A stretch of DNA of 16,228 bases from Bacteroidota bacterium (GCA_009936825.1 JAACDV010000277.1:1-16228); one strand, 5' to 3'. Numbered from the stretch's first letter, positions 1 to 7,775 are shown. Notes: generated by a model not told the origin, from the letters alone. Translations and numbers: made by a program.

Positions 1-75
1 GACAATCCTACGTGAGACAATCCTACGTGAGACAATCCAAAGTACGACAATCCTACGTGCGACAACCCTACGGCA
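1..75. repeat. Five tandem 15-bp direct repeats, iteron-like
   Basis: Five head-to-tail 15-bp units lie at 1-15, 16-30, 31-45, 46-60 and 61-75. The consensus is GACAATCCTACGTGA. Units 1 and 2 are identical, unit 4 differs only in its last base, and units 3 and 5 are more diverged. The array touches the window edge, so more units may lie upstream. There are no spacers, so it is not CRISPR. Short tandem direct repeats next to DnaA boxes and AT-rich DNA are typical of iteron origins, where a Rep protein binds each unit. No rep gene is visible here. The alternative is an ordinary minisatellite: 15 is a multiple of 3 and units 1 and 2 contain TGA in one frame, as in the other short arrays of this window. 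Confidence 0.9.
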
Positions 76-183
76 AAAAATGATTTTGGCTTATCTATCA
101 TCGGCTTGCCAAGGTCTAATCATGAAATTATTTGCAGCCTGACATAACGCTAGGTCTAGGGGAATAAAACAATCCCCGAAACT

Positions 184-204
184 TGTGGATAAACCTGTGG
201 ATTA
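184..204. promoter_or_regulatory. Two adjacent DnaA-box-like 9-mers
   Basis: TGTGGATAA at 184-192 is the exact reverse complement of the classical DnaA box TTATCCACA. TGTGGATTA at 196-204 differs by one base. They share orientation and sit 12 bp apart start to start. Paired boxes beside AT-rich DNA suggest DnaA binding, either for origin melting or for control of a nearby promoter. Confidence 0.55.
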
Positions 205-370
205 ATTCGATCCGGCATTGCTTTGATGCTGATTTTATAGCAAATTTTCCGGTTTGATTAAAAATTAGGCAATTCAGATAAATATAATAAAATCAGTTAG
301 TTATATATTATTAATTTGATCATCATACAAAATTAATACAAAAAAGACGAATCTTCTAAATAAATTGCGA

Positions 371-560
371 AGGTTTTGTTTTACTGTGAACAACCGTTGC
401 GGGGTTGGCTGCGATTCGGGCTGGTGATACAGCCGATTGTCAACTCAATTCTATCGTAAAAACACGGTAATTTTTCAGATTCAACTCGGCTAAATCTCTC
501 CTCAAAAAATCCAGCAAAAACAGATGCTGCTTATGACTTTTGGAAATATTTTGGCGTGAT
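371..560. other. Non-coding spacer downstream of uvrB
   Basis: No convincing gene lies here. The composition shifts from the AT-rich block to mixed sequence. A small inverted repeat CAACC/GGTTG occurs near 391-407, and GANTC sites, the CcrM methylation target in many alphaproteobacteria, occur at 413-417 and 478-482, with another at 349-353. A minus-strand reading frame reaching in from the uvrB tail is a shadow. Apart from the possible uvrB terminator I see nothing more. Confidence 0.6.
504..530 (-). terminator. Possible intrinsic terminator of uvrB
   Basis: Read on the minus strand, about 30 bases after the uvrB stop, the arms CAGCA (529-525) and TGCTG (516-512) can pair around an 8-base T-rich loop and are followed closely by a run of six T (509-504). 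The stem is only 5 bp, so the call is weak, but position and T tract fit Rho-independent termination. Confidence 0.4.
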
Positions 561-2804
561 TTAGCGTCGGCGAGGGCGTTTTCTAGCGGGCGCGCCCGGG
601 GTTCCGGCGGGGAAACGTGCCCCGTTGGTGGCATCACTTCCGGCCTGAAATTTTTCGGCAATTGATTGCGGAACCCCCGGCGCATTCAGCCCCAGTTCAG
701 CCGCCTCCATCCGCCGCAACTCATCGCGGAGCCGCGCGGCTTCTTCAAATTCCAGATTGGCGGCGGCGTCCTGCATTGATTTTTGCAGATCGGCAACCAC
801 TGCGGCGTAATTATTGCCAACCAGATCGCCAGCTTTTTGTCCGGCCTCGGCGGTGACGCGGTCGGCGCGGTCATAAACCGAATCCAGAACGTCATTTATA
901 TCTTTGCGGATTGATTCCGGCGTTATCCCATGTTTTTCGTTCCACGCTTCCTGTTTGGCGCGGCGGCGGTTGGTTTCATCCAGCGCATATTGCATCGAAT
1001 CGGTAATCCGGTCTGCATAAAGGATAACCCGCCCGTCGATATTTCGCGCCGCCCTGCCGATGGTCTGGACCAGCGATGTTCGCGAGCGAAGATAGCCTTC
1101 CTTATCCGCGTCCAGAATGCCAACCAGCGCGCATTCGGGAATGTCCAGCCCCTCACGCAGAAGGTTGATCCCGATCAGAACGTCAAACACGCCAAGCCGC
1201 AAATCGCGCATGATCTCGATCCGCTCCAACGTGTCGATATCCGAATGCAGATAGCGCACCCGAATGCCCGCCTCATACATATATTCGGACAACGCCTCGG
1301 CCATTTTTTTGGTCAAAGTCGTGATCAGCACTCGCTGGCCCTTAGCGGCGGAATCGCGGCATTCGGCAATAATATCATCAACCTGACTGGCGGTTGGCCG
1401 CACAATGCAGTCAGGGTCCGTCAGGCCGGTGGGGCGAACCACCTGTTCGGAAAAGACGCCGCCCGTGCGCTCCATCTCCCACGGTCCGGGGGTTGCCGAG
1501 ACAAAGATCGTCTGCGGGCGAAACCCTTCCCATTCCTCAAACTTCAGGGGCCGGTTATCAAGGCATGACGGCAGCCGGAACCCATATTCGGACAAGGTGG
1601 TTTTGCGCGCAAAGTCGCCTTTATACATGGCCCCGATTTGCGGCACTGTAACGTGGCTTTCATCAATAATCAGCAGCGCGTTTTCGGGAAGATATTCAAA
1701 CAAAGTCGGTGGAGGTTCCCCCTGTCCACGTCCTGACAGATAGCGCGAATAATTCTCGATACCGGCACAAACACCGGTGGCCTCGATCATCTCGACATCG
1801 AATTGTGTTCGTTGCTCGATGCGCTGCGCCTCCAGCAGTTTGCCCTGTTCATTAAATTCGGTAAGGCGGGTTTTCAGCTCGGCGCGGATCAGTTTTGTTG
1901 CCTGCTGCAATGTTGGCCGCGGAGTGACATAGTGCGAATTGGCGAAGATGGTGATGCTTCCCAGCTTGGCGGTTTTCTCGCCAGTCAACGGGTCAAATTC
2001 GAAGATATCTTCGATCTCATCGCCAAATAATGAAATGCGCCATGCCCGATCTTCGAGGTGAGCAGGAAACAGTTCAACATTATCACCGCGTACCCGAAAA
2101 GTTCCGCGCACAAAGTTCGTGTCATTGCGGCGATATTGCAGCTCGGTGAATTTGCGCAGAATGCTCTGGCGTTCGTGGGTTTCGCCGGCGCTCAACTTTA
2201 CCGTCATTGTTGAATAGGTTTCGACCGACCCAATACCATAAATGCAGGATACCGAGGCGACGATGATCACGTCATCGCGTTCCAGCAGTGAGCGCGTTGC
2301 CGAATGTCGCATCCGGTCAATCTGCTCGTTGATCGAGGATTCTTTTTCGATATAGGTGTCGGAACGCGGCACATACGCTTCTGGCTGGTAATAATCATAA
2401 TAAGAGACGAAATATTCAACCGCATTGTTGGGAAACAAAGACCGCATCTCGCCATATAGCTGGGCGGCCAGCGTTTTATTTGGCGCTAAAATCAGGGTGG
2501 GGCGCTTGGTCTGCTGGATTACATGCGCCGCGGTAAAGGTTTTTCCCGACCCCGTAACCCCCAGCAGCACCTGATCGCGCTCCCCATTTTTAATGCCGTT
2601 AATCAGCTCGGCAATCGCGGTTGGCTGGTCTCCGGCAGGTTTGAATTCGGATTGCAGGTCGAAATTAGCCGGCGCGCGCGTGCGAGAGATGATCAGCTCG
2701 TCGCCGGTCGCCGTGCCGTCCGTTAGGGGGCCTTCTGATGCGGGGCCTTCTGATGCGGGGCTGTCCGATGCGGATTGGCCCGATGTAGAGGTGATCTGTC
2801 CCAT
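561..2804 (-). CDS. uvrB: UvrABC system protein B (excinuclease subunit)
   Basis: UvrB is the helicase-fold damage-verification subunit of nucleotide excision repair. It is loaded by UvrA and then recruits UvrC. In the longest frame, which starts at 2858 and has 765 residues, the landmarks are Walker A GVTGSGKT (100-107), the damage-probing beta-hairpin region [20 protein letters not shown] (154-173), DESH (399-402), SATPGPWE (454-461), [13 protein letters not shown] (563-575), QTIGRAARN (598-606) and a C-terminal UVR domain that contacts UvrC (about 686-721). Similarity to UvrB begins only near residue 66. I prefer the ATG at 2804 (747 residues), because the extra 18 residues of the longer form are hydrophobic and neither start has a clear Shine-Dalgarno sequence. 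Even so, about 47 low-complexity residues precede the core. It is divergent from the DUF4268 gene. The family call is secure; the start is uncertain. Confidence 0.97.
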   Translation of the reverse strand: MGQITSTSGQSASDSPASEGPASEGPLTDGTATGDELIISRTRAPANFDLQSEFKPAGDQPTAIAELINGIKNGERDQVLLGVTGSGKTFTAAHVIQQTKRPTLILAPNKTLAAQLYGEMRSLFPNNAVEYFVSYYDYYQPEAYVPRSDTYIEKESSINEQIDRMRHSATRSLLERDDVIIVASVSCIYGIGSVETYSTMTVKLSAGETHERQSILRKFTELQYRRNDTNFVRGTFRVRGDNVELFPAHLEDRAWRISLFGDEIEDIFEFDPLTGEKTAKLGSITIFANSHYVTPRPTLQQATKLIRAELKTRLTEFNEQGKLLEAQRIEQRTQFDVEMIEATGVCAGIENYSRYLSGRGQGEPPPTLFEYLPENALLIIDESHVTVPQIGAMYKGDFARKTTLSEYGFRLPSCLDNRPLKFEEWEGFRPQTIFVSATPGPWEMERTGGVFSEQVVRPTGLTDPDCIVRPTASQVDDIIAECRDSAAKGQRVLITTLTKKMAEALSEYMYEAGIRVRYLHSDIDTLERIEIMRDLRLGVFDVLIGINLLREGLDIPECALVGILDADKEGYLRSRTSLVQTIGRAARNIDGRVILYADRITDSMQYALDETNRRRAKQEAWNEKHGITPESIRKDINDVLDSVYDRADRVTAEAGQKAGDLVGNNYAAVVADLQKSMQDAAANLEFEEAARLRDELRRMEAAELGLNAPGVPQSIAEKFQAGSDATNGARFPAGTPGAPARKRPRRR
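2729..2788. repeat. 15-bp tandem repeat in the uvrB 5' end
   Basis: Two identical 15-bp units (2729-2743 and 2744-2758, GGCCTTCTGATGCGG) are followed by a diverged third unit (2759-2773) and a barely recognisable fourth (2774-2788). On the uvrB strand they encode a repeated five-residue block, PASEG. The array is in frame and lies in the non-conserved N-terminal extension, so changes in unit number would leave the UvrB core intact. Confidence 0.85.
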
Positions 2805-2986
2805 GACGAATAAGATAGTGATGATAAGCGGATGAGGGAAGGGGCGCGCGCAAGGCATCGAGCATTTTGGCGATATTTGTGATCTTGGGAACGCTAGCGG
2901 TTTATTAACGAAGAGTCTTTATAACTTGAGTCTCGATAGCTGGGAGACACAGTCCCCCGAGGAAATTCACAGAGGAGGGCAGATAG

Positions 2987-3469
2987 ATGACGACCGAACC
3001 CTTAACCGAAAAACAAATTCTGTACAGAGATTTCTGGAATGCGTTTCGTGATTACCTAGAGGAGCGAGGGTTTCCAATAACCTTGAGCAAAAGATTGGAC
3101 GTTAGTTGCTGGGCTTACCTAAAAATTGGGAAATCCAATGTCAAACCGCGGATTGAGTTGCTAAAGGACACGGATTCTATCAGGCTGACGGTTGAGTTCA
3201 GAGGACGTGAAAGCAACCGAGAACGCGGCCGAAAATGGTATGAATTTTTTAAGGAAGCAAAATCCAGCATCGAGTCGGAAGTGGGATTTAATCTGTCATG
3301 GGCAACCGCGCCAAGGGATCTCGAGCCATATCCTTACTTTGAGCGGGAAAACGTGGATTTAATGAATCGTGAAGGGTGGCAAATGCTGTTTGAATGGATT
3401 GAACGTGACATGACCGCTTTGCGAAATGCTACAAAACAACGGCTGGACGCTTTTGATAACGCGTCATAA
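2987..3469 (+). CDS. Stand-alone DUF4268 domain protein
   Basis: The 160-residue product resembles DUF4268. An N-terminal helix of the LTEKQ-LY--FW-AF--YLEERG type (residues 6-28) is followed by a strand-rich middle with IELLKDTDSIRLTVEFRG (56-73), an amphipathic stretch ending in SSIESEVGFNLSW (93-105), and a C-terminal REGWQMLFEWIERDMTALRNATKQRL helix (128-153). The domain's biochemical role is not known to me. In larger proteins it often sits next to nuclease-like modules of defence or restriction type, but no catalytic motif is visible here. A strong ribosome site, AGGAGGG, lies about 8 bases before the ATG. Codon use differs from its neighbours, with several AGA/AGG arginines and a lower GC content, which suggests relatively recent acquisition. 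It starts 182 bases from the uvrB start, divergently, and has its own leader. Confidence 0.75.
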   Translation: MTTEPLTEKQILYRDFWNAFRDYLEERGFPITLSKRLDVSCWAYLKIGKSNVKPRIELLKDTDSIRLTVEFRGRESNRERGRKWYEFFKEAKSSIESEVGFNLSWATAPRDLEPYPYFERENVDLMNREGWQMLFEWIERDMTALRNATKQRLDAFDNAS

Positions 3470-3565
3470 CCCTTGCCCCATAAGCCTGTTCATCGTTACA
3501 TCTAGCAAAGGGCTGACCAGAATTTACACCGCCGCCCAGAACCGCCAACCTGCCAGAGGTAAACC

Positions 3566-4780
3566 ATGCCCGCCGATTCTTCGTTTTTTGCCGACCGCAT
3601 AAACCGTATTGCGCCTTCGCCTACGGTGGCTATTTCGACGCTGGCGCTTGATCTTCGCGCTGCCGGGCGTGATGTGATCGGCCTTGCCACCGGTGAGCCT
3701 GATTTTGATACGCCGCCGCATGTCGTTGAAGCAGCAATCCGTGCCATTCATGACGGTCACACGCGGTATACTCAGGTTGACGGCATGCCCGAATTAAAGG
3801 CGGCAATCGCGCGTAAATTCAGCCGCGAGAACGGATTACAAATCATCCCCGAACAGGTGTCGATTGGCACTGGTGGTAAGCAGGTGCTTTTCAACGCGCT
3901 GATGGCCACGGTTCAAGCAGGGGATGAGGTCATTATTCCCGCTCCTTATTGGGTCAGCTTTGCCGGAATTGTTGAGGTGGCTGGTGGCACACCGGTATTT
4001 TTGCCCTGTGGATTTGATGATGGTCTGAAATTAACGCCGTCCCAGCTGGAGGGGGCAATCACCCCGCGCAGCAAATGGGTGATTATTAACAGCCCGTCCA
4101 ACCCCACCGGCGTGGGGTATAATGTGGCTGAATTGGCAGCGTTCGCCGAAATTATCCGCCGCCATCCGCACTTATCGGTGATCAGCGATGATCTGTATGA
4201 GCATATCATTTATGACGGGTTTGAATTTGCCACTATGGCAGCGGTGGCCCCTGATCTGGCCGACCGGGTTCTGACATTGAACGGTGTCTCAAAATCCTAC
4301 TGCATGACCGGCTGGCGGATTGGATTTTGTGCAGCACCGGTGCCATTGATCAAAGCAATGGCCAAGCTGCAATCGCAATCCACCTCCAGCCCGAACAGCA
4401 TTGCGCAGCATGCGGCGATTGCAGCACTGGATGGCCCAACCGATTTTATTGCCGAGAATAATGCAGCTTTTGCGCGGCGTCGTGCGCGGGTTGTCAGCGC
4501 ACTGAACGCCATGGAAGGGATCAGCTGTCCAGCTCCTGATGGCGCGTTTTATGCCTTCGCCAACATTGAAGGGCTGATTGGTAGGGAGCGTCCCGATGGC
4601 ATTATTATTGAAAATGACAATGATTTTGCCGCCGCGTTATTAGAACTTGGAAATGTGGCAATTGTCCCGGGAGCAGCTTTTGGTTTGTCACCGGCATTCC
4701 GGTTAAGTTTTGCTGCGGCTGATGATGTGCTGGAGACCGCCTTATCCCGCATTGGCGGTGTGGTCGCATCGCTTCGATAA
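3566..4780 (+). CDS. aatA: Aspartate aminotransferase, class I PLP enzyme
   Basis: This 404-residue fold-type I pyridoxal-phosphate enzyme would transfer amino groups between aspartate (or glutamate) and 2-oxo acids in the cytosol. Visible landmarks are GLATGEPDFDTP (39-50), YTQVDGMPELK (68-78), the cofactor-phosphate region GTGGKQ (101-106), PAPYWVS (125-131), NPTG (179-182), the PLP-ring aspartate and tyrosine in SDDLY (207-211), the Schiff-base lysine K243 in SKSYCMTGWR, and the carboxylate-binding arginine R379 in FRLSF. Length and motifs fit the I-gamma subgroup common in alphaproteobacteria. Some members of that subgroup also act on prephenate, so a role in tyrosine or phenylalanine synthesis is possible. 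AGAGG precedes the ATG. It is 96 bases downstream of the DUF4268 gene, and co-transcription is uncertain. Confidence 0.93.
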   Translation: MPADSSFFADRINRIAPSPTVAISTLALDLRAAGRDVIGLATGEPDFDTPPHVVEAAIRAIHDGHTRYTQVDGMPELKAAIARKFSRENGLQIIPEQVSIGTGGKQVLFNALMATVQAGDEVIIPAPYWVSFAGIVEVAGGTPVFLPCGFDDGLKLTPSQLEGAITPRSKWVIINSPSNPTGVGYNVAELAAFAEIIRRHPHLSVISDDLYEHIIYDGFEFATMAAVAPDLADRVLTLNGVSKSYCMTGWRIGFCAAPVPLIKAMAKLQSQSTSSPNSIAQHAAIAALDGPTDFIAENNAAFARRRARVVSALNAMEGISCPAPDGAFYAFANIEGLIGRERPDGIIIENDNDFAAALLELGNVAIVPGAAFGLSPAFRLSFAAADDVLETALSRIGGVVASLR

Positions 4781-4832
4781 AGATCGTTCCCATTAAAGAA
4801 ATGTTGCCCCACTCATGCCACAATGAGATGAC

Positions 4833-4868
4833 AAAATTTGGAAAATCGGTGCAGATAAAATTTGGGGC
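4833..4868 (+). repeat. Direct repeat AAAATTTGG upstream of msrP
   Basis: AAAATTTGG occurs at 4833-4841 and again at 4857-4865, 24 bp apart. The second copy continues as GGGC and resembles the AAATTTGGGCC element found upstream of dnaG and rpoD. A separated inverted pair TGCCCCA/TGGGGCA (about 4804-4810 and 4862-4868) spans the same leader. It could be an operator or a transcription-start region for msrP, but no promoter consensus is clear. Confidence 0.4.
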
Positions 4869-4913
4869 AGATATATGCTCGTCGATAGGTCTTATGCCCT
4901 GCCATCAACCAAC

Positions 4914-4918
4914 CGGAG
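4914..4918 (+). promoter_or_regulatory. Ribosome-binding site deciding the msrP start
   Basis: CGGAG with GGAG at 4915-4918 sits seven bases before the ATG at 4926. The earlier in-frame ATG at 4875 has no comparable site and would add 17 residues that MsrP proteins lack. Confidence 0.6.
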
Positions 4919-4925
4919 ACACGCC

Positions 4926-5903
4926 ATGTTGATAAAGCAACGCCGTCCTTGGGACATTCGCGAATCTGTTGTCACCAGTGAAGATGTTTATCTCAACCGC
5001 CGCGAATGGCTGAAGGCAGCCGGTTTTTCAGGTCTGGGCATTGCTGCCGCGCTGGCTGGCAACGGTCTGTTGTCAGGAACCGCACATGCGGCCATCGGCG
5101 GTTATCCCTATGAACGCAATTTGGAATTTAAGCTGGATCGCCCGCTGACCGATGAGGAAGAGGCAACAACCTACACAAATTTTTATGAATTTGGCTCGTC
5201 GAAGAGTATTTGGAAAAAGGCGCGCAAACTTCAATCCGACCCGTGGAGCGTCACCATTGACGGCATGGTTGAAAAAGAAATGAAGCTGGATGCCGAAGAT
5301 TTGGTTCGCGCAATGGGCGGATATCAGGAACGGCTATACCGGCACCGGTGTGTTGAGGCCTGGGCGATGGCGGTGCCATGGTCCGGCGTACCGTTGGCAA
5401 ACCTGATTAAGGTGGCAAAACCGACAAATGGGGCAAAATATCTACGGATGGAAACGTTCCTAGATCCCGCCAACGCTCCGGGCCAGAAACAAAGCTGGTA
5501 TCCTTGGCCGTATGTCGAAGCGCTGACCATGGAAGAGGCGGCAAATGATCTGGCTTTCCTTGCGACAGGAATCTACGGCAAACCGCTGCCCAATCAAAAT
5601 GGCGCGCCAATCCGGCTGGTAACGCCATGGAAATACGGATTTAAGTCAATTAAATCAATCACCCGTTTTACCTTTACTGATCAGCGTCCGGTGTCATTTT
5701 GGGAGGAACTCGCCAAGCATGAATACGGCTTTTGGGCGAATGTAAATCCGAACGTACCGCATCCACGCTGGTCGCAGGCGAGCGAGCGTATGCTGGGAAC
5801 CGATGACCGGGTGCCAACTTTGCTATTTAACGGGTACCGTGATGCGGTGGAAGAGATGTATGCCGGGATGCCGGTAAAATCTGATCGTGAGCTATATTAC
5901 TAG
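4926..5903 (+). CDS. msrP: Protein-methionine-sulfoxide reductase catalytic subunit MsrP
   Basis: MsrP (formerly YedY) is a periplasmic molybdenum-cofactor enzyme of the sulfite-oxidase fold that reduces methionine sulfoxide in exported proteins, with electrons from the membrane heme protein MsrQ. From the ATG at 4926 it has 325 residues. A twin-arginine signal LNRREWLKAAGFSG (about 23-36) is followed by a hydrophobic segment and a likely AHA-A cleavage site near residue 55. The core carries TNFYEFG (84-90), the RHRCVEAWAM segment with molybdenum-ligating Cys142, then NGAPIRLVTPWKYGFKSIKSI, YGFWANVNPNVPHPRWSQA and TLLFNGY, all family hallmarks. Tat export fits a protein folded with cofactor in the cytosol. 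No msrQ follows: the next gene is convergent and unrelated, so the partner must be elsewhere or replaced. Confidence 0.95.
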   Translation: MLIKQRRPWDIRESVVTSEDVYLNRREWLKAAGFSGLGIAAALAGNGLLSGTAHAAIGGYPYERNLEFKLDRPLTDEEEATTYTNFYEFGSSKSIWKKARKLQSDPWSVTIDGMVEKEMKLDAEDLVRAMGGYQERLYRHRCVEAWAMAVPWSGVPLANLIKVAKPTNGAKYLRMETFLDPANAPGQKQSWYPWPYVEALTMEEAANDLAFLATGIYGKPLPNQNGAPIRLVTPWKYGFKSIKSITRFTFTDQRPVSFWEELAKHEYGFWANVNPNVPHPRWSQASERMLGTDDRVPTLLFNGYRDAVEEMYAGMPVKSDRELYY

Positions 5904-5908
5904 GGATA

Positions 5909-5990
5909 GGCCCCCGATCAATTGGCCCCCGATCATCTGGCCCCGGACCGGTTAGCCCCGGACCGGTTAGCCTCGGACCGGTTAGCTCCG
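5909..5990. repeat. 15-bp tandem array between msrP and the ELM1-family gene
   Basis: Five full 15-bp units and part of a sixth run from 5909: 5909-5923, 5924-5938, 5939-5953, 5954-5968, 5969-5983, then 5984-5990. Three adjacent units share CGGACCGGTT, while the first two read CCCCCGATCA. On the minus strand the ELM1-family stop codon and its preceding GATCGGAGC look like one more copy, and two following units repeat TAA in the same frame. Loss or gain of units would therefore barely alter the encoded protein. It separates two convergent genes. Confidence 0.85.
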
Positions 5991-7040
5991 ATCCAGCAGG
6001 CTCAGCAGTTTTTGCGTTATACCATCTATCTCATCCAGCCGGTTAAACGGCGTGGATGGAACGGTGCCGTCGAAAATTGCCGTATGACCTTCGGCCAGCA
6101 TCTGTTTATGAAAAGCAGCAATCCGGCGGGTCTCGCCAGTAGGGCTGGATTTGTTGGGAGGCCGCCATCCTAGGACCAGGACCGGCTTTCCGGTGATCGC
6201 GGCCTCTGAGACCATATTTACCGAATCTGAAGTGACAATCACCGCTTGGCCAAGGCCCAGTACGCCCGGATAGGGGTTCTTCTCATCCTTTTCCGGTGTC
6301 AGAACACTGTCCTTTGGTAGGGCGGACACCAGCTTTTCGACCAACCCCTCAGGGGTGCGCCGGGACGGTATAAGCAGCAGCTGCATGTTATTTTCGCGCG
6401 CCAGCTTTGTCAGCTTTTCGATCATTTCATCGGCCATCTGCGGGGTAATTTTATACCGCCGGTTATCGCCGCCAAGCATGACTGTAACCGATGTTTTTCG
6501 CGCCGCTCCAAGCCAGCGTGTCGAAAGATCCATCATTGCTTTATGAATTCCAACAAGCGTCAGCCGGTTCAGCGATCCCTTTGTCAACACTACATTATCG
6601 CCTCGCGCCCAGTCATGCTGGGGCACAATAAGGGCGTCAAAATACCGCGATGAAATCCGTGGATCCTGAAGGTGAACAAGCTGGGTTGCAATGTCATTGG
6701 CGTGGGCGCGGCGGCGTAACGCCAGCCCAAATCCAGCCATCCTACGCCCGCAGGTAATCAGAATGTCGGGGAATTGCCCCATATGTGGGCGCTTTTCCTG
6801 AAGTCCAACCTGCGATTTTCCATAAAGCGGCATGCCCGGAATAACACTGGCAAGCCGGGGTAGCGCGCGCGTCAGCCCGTGCGGAGTGACGATAAATTCC
6901 TGAAGCTGCCAGTCAGGTTTTGCCCGCAACATAGCCTCGCCAAGCGCAAGCGCCTGAAGCCGCATGCCGGCGGTGCCGTCATTTACAACCCAGATCACTT
7001 GACTCTGTTGGTTGGCGTCGGCGGAAAAAACAGACGTCAT
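5982..7040 (-). CDS. ELM1/DUF1022 family putative glycosyltransferase
   Basis: The product belongs to the family named after the plant mitochondrial-fission protein ELM1. Bacterial members are predicted GT-B type glycosyltransferases of unknown substrate and are common in alphaproteobacteria. With the ATG at 7040 it has 352 residues. It opens with IWVVNDGTAGMRLQALALGEA, then shows ILITCGRRMAGFGLALRRR, LVHLQDPRISSRYFDALIVPQHD, VMLGGDNRRYKI, IPSRRTPEGL, NPYPGVLGLGQAVIVTSDSVNMVSEAAITGKPV and LGWRPPNKS, the usual signature order. I chose 7040 because AAGGAGA lies ten bases upstream, whereas the in-frame ATG at 7091 adds a non-conserved leader. No transmembrane segment is seen. It is divergent from the Lrp/AsnC gene. 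A cell-envelope role is plausible but unproven. Confidence 0.88.
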   Translation of the reverse strand: MTSVFSADANQQSQVIWVVNDGTAGMRLQALALGEAMLRAKPDWQLQEFIVTPHGLTRALPRLASVIPGMPLYGKSQVGLQEKRPHMGQFPDILITCGRRMAGFGLALRRRAHANDIATQLVHLQDPRISSRYFDALIVPQHDWARGDNVVLTKGSLNRLTLVGIHKAMMDLSTRWLGAARKTSVTVMLGGDNRRYKITPQMADEMIEKLTKLARENNMQLLLIPSRRTPEGLVEKLVSALPKDSVLTPEKDEKNPYPGVLGLGQAVIVTSDSVNMVSEAAITGKPVLVLGWRPPNKSSPTGETRRIAAFHKQMLAEGHTAIFDGTVPSTPFNRLDEIDGITQKLLSLLDRS

Positions 7041-7050
7041 TCTAGGGTTG

Positions 7051-7057
7051 TCTCCTT
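7051..7057 (-). promoter_or_regulatory. Ribosome-binding site deciding the ELM1-family start
   Basis: AAGGAGA reads on the minus strand from 7057 to 7051, ten bases before the ATG at 7040. The spacing is a little long, but the match is strong and supports the shorter protein. Confidence 0.55.
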
Positions 7058-7280
7058 GGCTAGCGTTTCTACTTCGTAAGAAATACAGCACTAATGCGCA
7101 ATATTATTTCGTAATTTTCTTGCGCCACTTTATGATGACATTTATCTATTAGCGTGAAGATAGCGTAACCGATAGCACGATGCCTCGCTGTTTCCCATGC
7201 TGGCTGAGTATTGAAAATCACTTGCAGAGCGCCGTGTGTAATGCAAATAAACTTTCAACGAAAGACGGATTTTAGAGATA

Positions 7281-7775
7281 ATGACAGGCAAGATGAAGCT
7301 CGACACAGTCGATCGGCAAATCCTCAGCGATTTGCAAGCTGATGGCCGAATGACCAATGTTGATCTCGCTAAAAATGCCGGGATTTCAGCTCCTCCCTGT
7401 CTGCGCCGTGTTCGTGCGCTTGAGGAAACCGGCATCATCCGCGGCTATCACGCCAATCTGGATGCTGAGGCGCTGGGCTATTCGGTTCATGTTTTTGCTT
7501 TTGTCGGTTTGACCAGTCAGGCCGAGTCCGATCTCCAGGATTTTGAAGAAATGGTCAGCGCTTGGCCGCAGGTTCGCGAATGTCATATGCTGATGGGCGA
7601 GACCGATTTCCTGTTGAAGATAGCTGCGCATGATTGGGATGATTTTCAGAAGTTTCTTACAACGCGCCTGACACCTGCCCCCAATGTCAGCCATGTGAAG
7701 ACGGCGCTTGCCATTCGCTCGGCCAAAGATATACCGGGCGTTCCCATTGATGGCCTAAATGCGGATCAAGCCTAA
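7281..7775 (+). CDS. Lrp/AsnC family transcriptional regulator
   Basis: This 164-residue DNA-binding protein begins with the family motif KLDTVDRQILSDLQADGR (about 6-23), has a winged helix-turn-helix (about 26-50, TNVDLAKNAGISAPPCLRRVRALEETGII) and a C-terminal RAM ligand-sensing domain (about 68-145) with GETDFLLKI (106-114). Such proteins form dimers and octamers that respond to amino acids and often control adjacent or divergent genes as well as themselves. Two starts are possible: the ATG at 7281, or the ATG at 7293, which puts MKLD at the N terminus as in many relatives. The Shine-Dalgarno evidence is weak for both. A small inverted repeat CTTTC/GAAAG (7252-7264) lies just before the start. 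Its target and effector cannot be read from sequence; the divergent ELM1-family gene is a candidate target only by position. Confidence 0.93.
   Translation: MTGKMKLDTVDRQILSDLQADGRMTNVDLAKNAGISAPPCLRRVRALEETGIIRGYHANLDAEALGYSVHVFAFVGLTSQAESDLQDFEEMVSAWPQVRECHMLMGETDFLLKIAAHDWDDFQKFLTTRLTPAPNVSHVKTALAIRSAKDIPGVPIDGLNADQA

Larger units (their letters stand above)
1..370. other. Candidate replication-origin region
   Basis: Several origin hallmarks follow each other: the 15-bp repeats (1-75), a short inverted repeat GGGGA/TCCCC (159-163 and 173-177), two DnaA-box-like 9-mers (184-192 and 196-204), and a stretch from about 209 to 370 that is overwhelmingly A and T and could act as a DNA unwinding element. 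An 8-bp inverted repeat ATTAATTT/AAATTAAT (310-317 and 330-337) brackets a TGATCA. The sequences are seen directly and the origin function is inferred. Only one DnaA box is perfect and no replication gene is in view. The region could instead be a regulated promoter region or a relic of an integrated plasmid origin. Confidence 0.45.

Noticed and set aside
1..75. CRISPR array at the left edge
   Set aside because: The units are contiguous 15-mers with no spacers, and no cas gene is visible.
440..685. 81-residue minus-strand reading frame overlapping the uvrB end
   Set aside because: It overlaps the conserved coding frame of uvrB, has no ribosome site and resembles no known protein.
930..1568. 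212-residue plus-strand reading frame
   Set aside because: It is antisense to the conserved helicase motifs of uvrB and has shadow-like composition.
5922..6173. 83-residue plus-strand frame with LAPDR-type repeats
   Set aside because: The repeats are the translated 15-bp DNA array and the rest is antisense to the ELM1-family gene; there is no ribosome site.
7142..7438. 98-residue minus-strand frame in the ELM1-lrp gap
   Set aside because: It runs through the helix-turn-helix coding part of the Lrp/AsnC gene on the other strand and shows no family features.
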